A DNA stretch of 10,201 bases from an uncultured Clostridium sp. GTDB lineage: Bacteria > Bacillota > Clostridia > TANB77 > CAG-508. The position numbers were made by a program, and so were the translations under genes. Under the pieces are notes generated by a model. It saw only the letters and a program-made list of their open reading frames with translations, did no database searches and had not been told where the DNA came from. This document shows positions 1-6,087 of this stretch, in pieces (the first letter of the stretch is position 1; the number at the start of each line of letters is the position of its first letter). The stretch covers positions 1-10,201 of the forward strand of contig USEM01000029.1 in the NCBI GenBank assembly GCA_900553695.1, read 5' to 3'.

Positions 1-1
1 A

Positions 2-433
2 AGTGCTATTGAAAAAAATGGAGAAATTATTCCAAAAATTAAAATATCTGAAAATGTTGCAAAGATTATCAATCCAGGCTTTAAAAAAGTTTATAGATTC
101 TATTCAAAAGAAACTGAAAAAGCATTAGCAGATGTAATAACTTTACATGATGAGCAAATTCCAGATAACAATTATTCAATTTTCGACCCTGAAAACCCTT
201 GGAGAAAAAAGGCTCTATTAAATTACTACTGTAAGCCTTTGCAAGAGCAAATTTTTAAAAACGGAGAATTAGTTTATAGTTTACCTAATTTGGAGAGCAT
301 TTCTAAACATTGCAAAGATGAGTTAAATTCACTATGGGACGAAGTTAAACGTATTAACAACCCACATAAATACTATGTTGATTTATCTCAAAAACTTTGG
401 GATTTAAAAAATGATATGCTTCATAAAGCATAA
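2..433 (+). CDS. pncB: Nicotinate phosphoribosyltransferase, C-terminal part (5' end outside window)
   Basis: An open frame runs from base 2 to the TAA at 431-433 and gives 143 residues. They match the C-terminal region of the Gram-positive type of nicotinate phosphoribosyltransferase: NPGFKKVYRFYSKET, then ADVITLHDE, and near the end WDEVKRINNPHKYYVDLSQK followed by LWDLK. The enzyme joins nicotinate to PRPP, with ATP hydrolysis, to make nicotinate mononucleotide in the Preiss-Handler NAD salvage pathway. It is cytoplasmic. The catalytic core lies upstream of the window and cannot be checked. A TTG inside the frame at 239 could open a 64-residue frame, but homology continues through it, so it is internal. 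The gene converges on prs, whose product supplies PRPP. The family is clear; the symbol pncB follows common usage. Confidence 0.92.
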   Translation, partial: SAIEKNGEIIPKIKISENVAKIINPGFKKVYRFYSKETEKALADVITLHDEQIPDNNYSIFDPENPWRKKALLNYYCKPLQEQIFKNGELVYSLPNLESISKHCKDELNSLWDEVKRINNPHKYYVDLSQKLWDLKNDMLHKA

Positions 434-435
434 GT

Positions 436-471
436 AAAAAGCAGTAGATTAAAAACCTACTGCTTAAAATT
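436..471. terminator. Bidirectional intrinsic terminator between pncB and prs
   Basis: A perfect 9-bp inverted repeat (AAGCAGTAG at 439-447, CTACTGCTT at 457-465) encloses a 9-base loop. On the minus strand the stem runs into TTTTT (440-436), a good U-tract for prs. On the plus strand it is followed by AAAATTTTATTT, a weaker tract for pncB. It fills nearly the whole gap between the two convergent stop codons. Confidence 0.85.
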
Positions 472-1419
472 TTATTTATCATATTCGAATAAATCACCTA
501 AAGGTTTAGATTCATTAATTCTCTTAATTGCTTCTGCAAATAGTGGTGCTATTGAAACCACCTTAATTTTATCTATTTGTTTTTCTGGTTCAATTGGAAT
601 AGTGTTTGTTACAACTAATTCTTTAATTGGAGAATTTTTAATTCTTTCTATTGCTGGTCCAACAAGTACACCATGTGCTGCTCCTGCATAAATTTCCTTT
701 GCTCCATTCTCTTTTAAAATATTAGCAGCTTCAACTAGAGTTCCTGCTGTACTAACTTCATCATCAAATATTAATGCAGTTTTTCCTTTAACGTCTCCTA
801 TTATGCTTGTAGCAACTGCTTTATCGTTATTATCTTCTCTTCTTTTATCTATTAATGCTAATGGGCAATCAAAGAAATGTGAATATTTATATGCTTTCTT
901 TGAGCTTCCTGCATCTGTTGCAACAACTACTATATCTTCTAAGTGCTTAGCTTTGAAGTATCTTTCTAATAAATGTTTTGCAGTTAATCTATCACAATTA
1001 ATATCAAAGTATGCTTGTATTGCTGCGTTATGTAAGTCACATGTGATTACTCTATCAACTCCTGCAGCTTCTAATAATGTTGCCATAAGTTTTGCTGTAA
1101 CTGGTATTCTTGGTTGATCTTTTTTATCTGATCTTGAATACATAAAATATGGTAGAACTGCTGTTATTCTCTTAGCTGATGCTCTTCTTGCAGCTTCTAC
1201 AGTTATTAATAATTCCATAATTCTTTCGTTTACTGGTGGCATTGTTGTTTGTACTATAAATACGTCCTGGTCTCTAACTGTTTCTAAAAATTGAACAAAA
1301 TTGTTGTCATTTGCAAATTTAAATGACTCTTTTTTACCCATAGGTAATCCTAATGTATCGCATATTTCTTGTGTAAAGCTCTCTGCTGAATTACAAGCGA
1401 AAATTTTAATATCTTTCAT
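472..1419 (-). CDS. prs: Ribose-phosphate pyrophosphokinase (PRPP synthase), divergent subtype
   Basis: The 315-residue product is full length for PRPP synthase, the cytoplasmic enzyme that moves pyrophosphate from ATP to ribose 5-phosphate. PRPP feeds purine, pyrimidine, histidine, tryptophan and NAD synthesis. Visible family features are NERIMELL (64-71), ASAKRITAVLPY (80-91), YSRSDKKDQPR (94-104), DLH (128-130), the KRR loop (192-194) and a PRPP-binding segment DDEVSTAGT (219-227). Several positions differ from the common class I enzyme. RQDRK is RSDKK, the ATP-contacting FSDGE is FANDN (35-39), and VDDIVDTAGT is FDDEVSTAGT. The ATG at 1419-1417 has a GGGGG ribosome binding site 7 bases upstream, and the N-terminus aligns with the family. 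It has its own promoter (1469-1497) and converges on pncB. PRPP synthase identity is firm; how subtype changes affect allostery is unknown. Confidence 0.93.
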   Translation of the reverse strand: MKDIKIFACNSAESFTQEICDTLGLPMGKKESFKFANDNNFVQFLETVRDQDVFIVQTTMPPVNERIMELLITVEAARRASAKRITAVLPYFMYSRSDKKDQPRIPVTAKLMATLLEAAGVDRVITCDLHNAAIQAYFDINCDRLTAKHLLERYFKAKHLEDIVVVATDAGSSKKAYKYSHFFDCPLALIDKRREDNNDKAVATSIIGDVKGKTALIFDDEVSTAGTLVEAANILKENGAKEIYAGAAHGVLVGPAIERIKNSPIKELVVTNTIPIEPEKQIDKIKVVSIAPLFAEAIKRINESKPLGDLFEYDK

Positions 1420-1468
1420 GATATTTCCCCCTAAAACAAATTTTTTGTCGAATTTTAGCGTCTTTTTA

Positions 1469-1497
1469 ATTGTAGCACTTTTTTATGCAAATTTCAA
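1469..1497 (-). promoter_or_regulatory. Sigma-70/SigA-type promoter for prs
   Basis: Reading the minus strand, TTGAAA (1497-1492), a 17-base spacer and TACAAT (1474-1469) form a near-consensus vegetative promoter. The predicted start is about 7 bases further on, leaving a leader of roughly 40 bases before the prs ATG. It lies just after the trmFO stop codon, so prs is probably transcribed independently of trmFO. No clear terminator separates the two genes. Confidence 0.8.
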
Positions 1498-1515
1498 CGT
1501 TTTTTAAGGAATTAG

Positions 1516-2812
1516 TTAAATTTTCAGGCTTTTTAGTGCTCTTTCAGCCATTTTTGTGTATCTTTGAACCTTATCTTTAATCTTTTCTTCAAGTGGTGGT
1601 AGTATTCCAAAATTTGCATTCATTGGTTGAAATTTTGTGTTTTCTGTTGATATGTAGCTTGATAATGCTCCTATAACTGTTTCGTTTGGGAATGTTATTT
1701 TTTCAGTGTTATTAAATTTAGCAACAGCATTTAAACCTGCAACTAAGCCAGAGGCAATTGATTCTACATATCCTTCCACACCTGTTATTTGTCCTGCAAA
1801 GTATATATTTGATTTTGCTTTTAGGTTATATGTATTATCTAATAATTCTGGAGAATTTATAAATGTATTTCTGTGCATTACTCCATATTTTACAAATTCA
1901 GCGTTTTCAAGTCCTGGTATTAATGAAAATACTCGTTTCTGCTCTCCAAATTTCAAATTTGTTTGAAACCCTACCATATTGTATAATGTTCCTGAAGTAT
2001 TATCTTGCCTTAGTTGAACTATTGCATATGGTCTTGAGTTTGTTCTTGGATCTGTAAAACCTACTGGTTTTAGTGGTCCAAATCTTATTGTATCTTCTCC
2101 CCTTTTTGCCATAACTTCTATTGGCATGCAACCTTCAAAAATTTCCTTTTTTTCAAATTCGTGAAGAGTTACAATTTCAGCATTTACAAGTTCATTATAG
2201 AAAATCTCGTATTCCTCTTTATTCATAGGAAGGTTTATATAACTGCTATCTCCTTCTTTTCCATATCTATCGCCATAGAAAGCAATGTTAAAGTTTATGC
2301 TATCTTTTTCAATTATTGGTGCTGCTGCATCGTAAAATGCTAATCTATCTTTTCCTGTTATGCTTATTATTTGTTCTGCCATTTTTTCAGATGTTAATGG
2401 ACCTGTTGCAATTATAACTATTCCATCTTCTGCTTCTATATTTTCTACTTCTTCCCTTATAATCTCAATATTAGGGTTCTTCTCAATTTCTTCAGTAACT
2501 CTTTTTGAAAAAGTCTCTCTATCTACTGCTAATGCTTGTCCTGCAGGTACTTTTGTTTCGTCTGCAATTTGAATTAGTAATGAACCCAAGTTTCTTAGTT
2601 CTTCTTTTAAAAGGCCACAAGCATTTGTTACACTGTTTGATTTAAAAGAATTGCTACATACTATTTCTGCTAGCTCCTTACTTGAATGAGCAGGAGAAAA
2701 CTTTTCTGGTTTCATTTCATATAGTTTAACTTTTATACCTCTTTTTGCAATTTGATATGCAGCCTCTGTTCCAGCTAGTCCTCCGTCCAATTACCGTTAT
2801 ATAATCTTTCAT
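1516..2812 (-). CDS. trmFO: tRNA (uracil-5-)-methyltransferase, folate/FAD-dependent, frameshifted near its 5' end
   Basis: TrmFO makes 5-methyluridine at position 54 of tRNA, using methylenetetrahydrofolate and FAD. The family is clear from GGLAGTEAAYQIAKRG, LYEMKP, EIVCSNSFKSN, GCMPIEVMAKRGEDTIRFGP, FAGQITGVEGYVESIASG and the C-terminal FQPMNANFGILPP. The two family cysteines are present (C52 and C228 in the restored numbering). A good start exists at ATG 2812-2810, with GGAGG 5 bases upstream, reading MKDYITVIG. One extra base at 2786 or 2785 then throws the frame off and it ends after 28 codons. Skipping that base restores VIGGGLAGTEAA, the FAD-binding glycine motif, in a 431-residue protein. 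Without a shift, translation could begin only at TTG 2790-2788, directly after an in-frame TAA. That product would lose the first beta strand and first glycine. It may be a sequencing error, a mutation or, less likely, a programmed shift. Confidence 0.9.
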
Positions 2813-2830
2813 ACATTCCTCCATACATAT

Positions 2831-2868
2831 TAAAAAAGCGTTTCTTAAAAAATAGAAACGTTTTTTTA
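2831..2868 (-). terminator. Intrinsic terminator after rplT
   Basis: A perfect 7-bp stem (CGTTTCT 2839-2845, AGAAACG 2854-2860) with an 8-base loop is flanked by A- and T-runs that can extend the pairing to 2831-2868. On the minus strand it runs into CTTTTTT (2838-2832), 15 bases or more past the rplT stop. The trmFO ribosome binding site (2822-2818) begins only 9 bases beyond it. Confidence 0.8.
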
Positions 2869-2874
2869 TTATTT

Positions 2875-3222
2875 TTATGCATTTGCTTGTTTTACTAATG
2901 CTGTAAATGCTGCACTATCGTTTACAGCTAATTCTGCTAACATTTTTCTATTAATAGCAATATTGTTTTTCTTTAATCCTGCCATTAATTTGCTGTATGT
3001 TGTTCCATTCATTCTTGCAGCTGCATTAATTCTTGTTATCCATAGTCTTCTGAAATCGCTCTTTTTATCTTTTCTTCCAACATATGCATATGCCATTGAT
3101 TTTAATACTGCTTGTTTTGCATTTCTAAATCTAATACTTTTTGCTCCAAAGTATCCTTTTGCTTGTTTTAATACTTTTTTATGTTTTTTTCTTGTAGCTA
3201 TTGCTGATTTTACTCTTGCCAT
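2875..3222 (-). CDS. rplT: 50S ribosomal protein L20
   Basis: The 115-residue product has the usual L20 length and sequence. It starts MARVKSAIATRKKHKKVLKQ, continues AKGYFGAKS, and has DFRRLWITRINAAAR and MNGTTYSKLMAGL in the middle. L20 binds 23S rRNA early in 50S assembly. In low-GC Gram-positive bacteria it also represses its own operon by binding the infC leader. The ATG at 3222-3220 has AAGGAGG at 3237-3231, 8 bases upstream, within the short gap after rpmI. It is the last gene of infC-rpmI-rplT and is followed by a terminator. The leader upstream of infC (3976-4112) fits the autoregulation known for this family. Confidence 0.98.
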   Translation of the reverse strand: MARVKSAIATRKKHKKVLKQAKGYFGAKSIRFRNAKQAVLKSMAYAYVGRKDKKSDFRRLWITRINAAARMNGTTYSKLMAGLKKNNIAINRKMLAELAVNDSAAFTALVKQANA

Positions 3223-3241
3223 ATTATTCTCCTCCTTCTAA

Positions 3242-3445
3242 TTAGTTTCCATATGGTAACATTTTTTTGATTCCTGCTTCGCATGTTTTATCTGCATAAG
3301 CGTTTTGAATTTTTCCAGATTTCTTTTGTCTTGTTGTTTTATTTGCTAATAAGTGTCTTCTGTTTGATTTTGTTCTTTTTACTTTTCCGCTAGCTGTGTA
3401 TGAATATCTTTTTGCAGCTGCTTTGTTTGTTTTTAGTTTTGGCAT
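3242..3445 (-). CDS. rpmI: 50S ribosomal protein L35
   Basis: A 67-residue, highly basic protein starting MPKLKTNKAAAKRYSYTASG and ending KKMLPYGN, typical of L35, which binds 23S rRNA in the large subunit. The histidine and lysine/arginine-rich middle (KRTKSNRRHLLANKTTRQKK) is also typical. The ATG at 3445-3443 follows a GGGAGG site (3459-3454) with an 8-base spacing. It sits 20 bases after the infC stop and 19 bases before the rplT start, the conserved middle position in the infC-rpmI-rplT operon. Nothing about it is odd. Confidence 0.97.
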   Translation of the reverse strand: MPKLKTNKAAAKRYSYTASGKVKRTKSNRRHLLANKTTRQKKSGKIQNAYADKTCEAGIKKMLPYGN

Positions 3446-3465
3446 TTTAAATTCCTCCCTTAATT

Positions 3466-3975
3466 TTATTTATTAGGTGCTAATATTATAAACATGTTTT
3501 TACCCTCTAAGAACGGCTTTTTCTCAACTGTAGCAACATCTTTAAGTTCTTCAATAAATTGGTTTAAAACATCTTCACCCATTTTTACATAGTTAACTTC
3601 TCTACCTCTAAATCTAACTGTAATTCTTACTTTGTTTCCATCGCTTAAGAATTTTCTAGCATTTTTAGCTTTAAAAGTGAAGTCATGTATTTCAATGTTT
3701 GGTGTTACTCTTAATTCTTTACATTCAACTGTTTTTTGTTTTTTTCTAGATTCCTTTTCTCTTTTAGCTTGTTCGAATTTGTGTTTACCATAGTTCATTA
3801 TTTTACAAACTGGATTATCACTATTTCCTGAAACTAAAACTAAATCTAAATCTTTAGAAGCAGCTAAATCTAAAGCTTCATTAATAGGTAACTTGCCAAC
3901 TTTTTGACCTTGTTCATCAATTACTTGAACCTCTTTAAAACGAATTTGTTCATTAACTGGTAATTCTTGTTTTAT
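3466..3975 (-). CDS. infC: Translation initiation factor IF-3, probable AUA start codon
   Basis: IF-3 binds the 30S subunit, keeps it apart from 50S and proofreads start codon pairing. The protein shows the N-domain (VNEQIRFKEVQVIDEQGQ), the linker region with MNYGKHKFEQAKREKESRKK, and the C-domain (ELRVTPNIEIHDF, ARKFLSDGNKVRITVRFRGR, GKNMFIILAPNK). The frame is open upstream to a TTG at 3990-3988 (174 residues), but TTG-GGG-GTG there forms GGGGGTGA, which itself looks like the ribosome binding site. The codon at the correct 8-base distance is ATA at 3975-3973, giving 169 residues and an N-terminus that aligns with known IF-3 just before VNEQIR. IF-3 genes of other bacteria start at AUU or other rare codons, which lets the protein limit its own synthesis. 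I therefore chose ATA. The family is certain; the start is an inference. Confidence 0.95.
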   Translation of the reverse strand: MKQELPVNEQIRFKEVQVIDEQGQKVGKLPINEALDLAASKDLDLVLVSGNSDNPVCKIMNYGKHKFEQAKREKESRKKQKTVECKELRVTPNIEIHDFTFKAKNARKFLSDGNKVRITVRFRGREVNYVKMGEDVLNQFIEELKDVATVEKKPFLEGKNMFIILAPNK

Positions 3976-3980
3976 GTGAT

Positions 3981-3988
3981 TCACCCCC
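3981..3988 (-). promoter_or_regulatory. infC ribosome binding site that decides the start codon
   Basis: On the minus strand GGGGGTGA (3988-3981) pairs with the 16S 3' end like GGAGGTGA with one G-U pair. From its last G of five, 8 bases lead to ATA at 3975. No other purine-rich site precedes the alternative TTG (3990) or GTG (3984) starts, which follow a run of T. Confidence 0.7.
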
Positions 3989-4021
3989 AAAAAAATAAAA
4001 ACTTGTTTTTAAAAAACAAGT
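3989..4021 (-). terminator. Attenuator terminator in the infC leader
   Basis: On the minus strand ACTTGTTTTT (4021-4012) pairs with AAAAACAAGT (4010-4001), and TTTTATTTTTTT (4000-3989) follows. This intrinsic terminator sits upstream of the infC ribosome binding site and inside its transcript, where it would stop transcription before any gene. It is best read as a regulated attenuator. Confidence 0.75.
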
Positions 4022-4118
4022 AATCCACATAATATATCTTTTTTTATTTAAAAGTATATAAACCTTTTCCTTTATAGTTAAGGTGAGAAGTGGATAACTT
4101 CTTCTTTAATACTTAAAT

Positions 4119-4147
4119 ATAATACTACAAATTTCCATAAATGTCAA
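4119..4147 (-). promoter_or_regulatory. SigA-type promoter for infC-rpmI-rplT
   Basis: On the minus strand TTGACA (4147-4142), a 17-base spacer and TATTAT (4124-4119) form a strong vegetative promoter. The -35 begins one base after the hairpin that follows the GH15 gene. Confidence 0.85.
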
Positions 4148-4148
4148 T

Positions 4149-4173
4149 AGTTTGGAGAAAAAATCTCCAAACT
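4149..4173 (-). terminator. Hairpin after the GH15 gene, possible terminator without a U-tract
   Basis: A perfect 10-bp inverted repeat, AGTTTGGAGA (4149-4158) and TCTCCAAACT (4164-4173), surrounds five bases and starts 3 bases after the GH15 stop. The minus strand continues ATTGACATTT, so there is no U-run and termination may be weak. It could also protect the 3' end or act as an operator beside the infC -35. Confidence 0.5.
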
Positions 4174-4176
4174 TTG

Positions 4177-6075
4177 CTATTTTACTATTCCTTTTTCTAT
4201 CATTTTCTTCAAAGTTTCTATAAACATTGCATGTGACCAACCTAAGCCTATTACCCAGTCTGGTTGCATTGTGCTGTTATTTACCTGCTCTGCTAGGAAG
4301 CCATGTTCTGTGCTTGTTTTTATTACAAAGTCGAAGCATTCTTTTGCTTTTTGTTTTTCACCTATTTCTAGGTAATATTCTGCTATCCATAGTGTTGCTA
4401 TTATCCATGGTTTTCCTTCTCTATATGTGTCTGTTTCAAATCTTTTATAACCACCTGTGTATGTTCTTAATGTCATGTTTATTCTTTCAACTGTGTTTAG
4501 TATTTTCTTATCTTTTGGTGAGAATAATTCAAAAGGAATTACTGTTCCTAAAATGCTTATATCTAGTGTTTTATCTTCCAAGTTTCTAACTAGGCTCTTT
4601 TTACTTTCATCATAGAAATTCTTTAAAATGTATTCTCTTAATGTAACACTTAAATTTCTTAGCGTCTCTTTTTCTTTGTTTACATTTTCTTGTTTAACTC
4701 TATTTTTTGTAAATTCTTCTTTTAGTTCTTCATATATTTTTATCATTGCATTGAAACTTGCAAATATGCTTGATACTGCGTATAGGTTAACTCCTTCATA
4801 TTCTTCCCATAAGTCATAGCTTATTCCACATTTATTTGTTTCTTGGAATATATCTTCTACGTATTTTTTCAAAAAGTTTATTGCTTTTTCACACATTTTT
4901 AAATTATCTTTTAAGAATTTTTTATCTTCTATTACTTTGTAATGGTTATATACTCCTACTATAACTGATGCTGTTTCATCTATTTGGTATCCCCAACAAG
5001 GTGCTAAACGTCCGTCTGTGAAGAAGCGTTGTTCCCACATTCCGTTTCTGCTTTGTGTATTTTTGCAAAAGCTTTTATAGAATTTTTCAACTTCTTTTTT
5101 CATTTTCAAAATGTCCATTGCTGTTGTAGTAAATACTGCATCTCTTGGCCAACAATATTGGTAACCGCCACATTGCTTTAAATTTTCATCAACTTCAACA
5201 GCAGCTGATATTCCACCTGTTTCGTGGTTTACAAGTAGTGAATACAATAAAATCGTTCTTGTATAAATTTGCTTTATTTTTCTGTTTTTTGGAGTTTCGG
5301 CTAGATCTAATTCTAGTCCATTATGATCCTTTACATATTTTTTCCAGTATTTCTTTACCGCTTCGTATTCAGTTCTAAAATCTATTTTTCTTATTCTATC
5401 TATTGTTTTTTCTAAATTATCTAGTCCAATTTTACTGTCTTCAATAAAAATATATAACTCAAATTCGCGAGTTTCATTTGGTTTTAAAGTACCTAAATCA
5501 TAACTTATGCTTGAATTTGCAGACATTCCTACATAATCTTTATCTCCAATTTTTCCATCTTCAATATTTGCTTTGCTGTTATTAATTTGTGAACTTAATA
5601 ACTTTTCTTTTGAAAATGTGCAAAGCATATATTCGTGATTGTATTGAATTAAAGCATCATTTCTGCACATTCCACTTACTCTGTTTTCTGGAGATGATGT
5701 AAGGCTTGAATGTACAAGAAAATTTAAATCTAAGTTTATTGTATTTTCATTTGTAAACTTATATTTTCTTACTAAAACATTTTCTTTAATTGATGCATAA
5801 TCTGTTTGAACAACTTTTAAATTAAAATATGTGTTTAATACTTCAGTATTTAATATATTTGTATCTTCTTCATATTGTTGCATATAGATATTATTAATAT
5901 CTTCATGTAAATATACAAGTCTTGAATCATTTATTTTTAATCCTACATGGAAGAAATCTATCATTTGCTTGTAGTCTCTTGTTGGATATAGTAATCTTAA
6001 TATTTCTCCCTGTTTTGTAAAGCTTGCTAATATATTTTGGTTTCCTATTATTGCATCATTATAATACTTTTCCAT
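4177..6075 (-). CDS. Cytoplasmic glycoside hydrolase family 15 (glucoamylase-like)
   Basis: A 632-residue protein with an N-terminal beta-sandwich region (about 1-260) and a C-terminal (alpha/alpha)6 barrel (about 265-630), the usual bacterial GH15 layout. Barrel motifs are QYCWPRDA (306-313), GMWEQRFFTDG (345-355), YDLWEEYEG (420-428) and GFLAEQVNN (592-600). By comparison with fungal glucoamylase, E424 is the likely general acid and E596 the general base, and both are present. GH15 enzymes remove glucose from the non-reducing ends of alpha-glucans with inversion; some act on dextran or trehalose. No signal peptide is seen, so the substrate is probably an intracellular glucan or maltooligosaccharide, but it cannot be fixed from sequence. 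The ATG has AAGGAG overlapping the stop of the upstream beta-CASP gene, with 12 bases between genes, so the two are probably translated in coupling. Confidence 0.88.
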   Translation of the reverse strand: MEKYYNDAIIGNQNILASFTKQGEILRLLYPTRDYKQMIDFFHVGLKINDSRLVYLHEDINNIYMQQYEEDTNILNTEVLNTYFNLKVVQTDYASIKENVLVRKYKFTNENTINLDLNFLVHSSLTSSPENRVSGMCRNDALIQYNHEYMLCTFSKEKLLSSQINNSKANIEDGKIGDKDYVGMSANSSISYDLGTLKPNETREFELYIFIEDSKIGLDNLEKTIDRIRKIDFRTEYEAVKKYWKKYVKDHNGLELDLAETPKNRKIKQIYTRTILLYSLLVNHETGGISAAVEVDENLKQCGGYQYCWPRDAVFTTTAMDILKMKKEVEKFYKSFCKNTQSRNGMWEQRFFTDGRLAPCWGYQIDETASVIVGVYNHYKVIEDKKFLKDNLKMCEKAINFLKKYVEDIFQETNKCGISYDLWEEYEGVNLYAVSSIFASFNAMIKIYEELKEEFTKNRVKQENVNKEKETLRNLSVTLREYILKNFYDESKKSLVRNLEDKTLDISILGTVIPFELFSPKDKKILNTVERINMTLRTYTGGYKRFETDTYREGKPWIIATLWIAEYYLEIGEKQKAKECFDFVIKTSTEHGFLAEQVNNSTMQPDWVIGLGWSHAMFIETLKKMIEKGIVK

Positions 6076-6087
6076 TGCTGGTCTCCT

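Larger units (their letters stand above)
3976..4112 (-). promoter_or_regulatory. infC leader RNA, L20-leader-like attenuation element
   Basis: The gap between the infC promoter and the infC start would be transcribed as about 135 nt of leader. It holds alternative pairings. ATCCAC (4095-4090) can pair with GTGGAT (4028-4023), which ends just before the terminator stem. The same ATCCA segment is the loop of a competing small hairpin, AGAAG/CTTCT. Between them CCTT and AAGG (also ACCTT and AAGGT) allow internal stems. The terminator stem at 4021-4001 ends the leader. Established knowledge: in Bacillus subtilis L20 binds the infC leader and promotes premature termination. Position, gene order and terminator fit that class. 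The fold and the L20 site here are inferred, not computed. Confidence 0.65.

Noticed and set aside
803..1117. 104-residue open frame on the plus strand
   Set aside because: It is the antisense of prs, with no family signal.
2779..2791. Classical programmed +1 frameshift in trmFO
   Set aside because: The P-site tRNA on GGA could not re-pair with GAC after a one-base slip, and there is no known slippery motif or stimulatory stop codon, so error or mutation is more likely.
3976..3990. TTG or GTG as infC start
   Set aside because: These codons form the ribosome binding site themselves, have no other site upstream, and extend past the aligned IF-3 N-terminus.
4227..4589. 120-residue hydrophobic open frame on the plus strand
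   Set aside because: It is the antisense of conserved GH15 barrel codons; its apparent hydrophobicity comes from the complement of Lys/Glu-rich codons.
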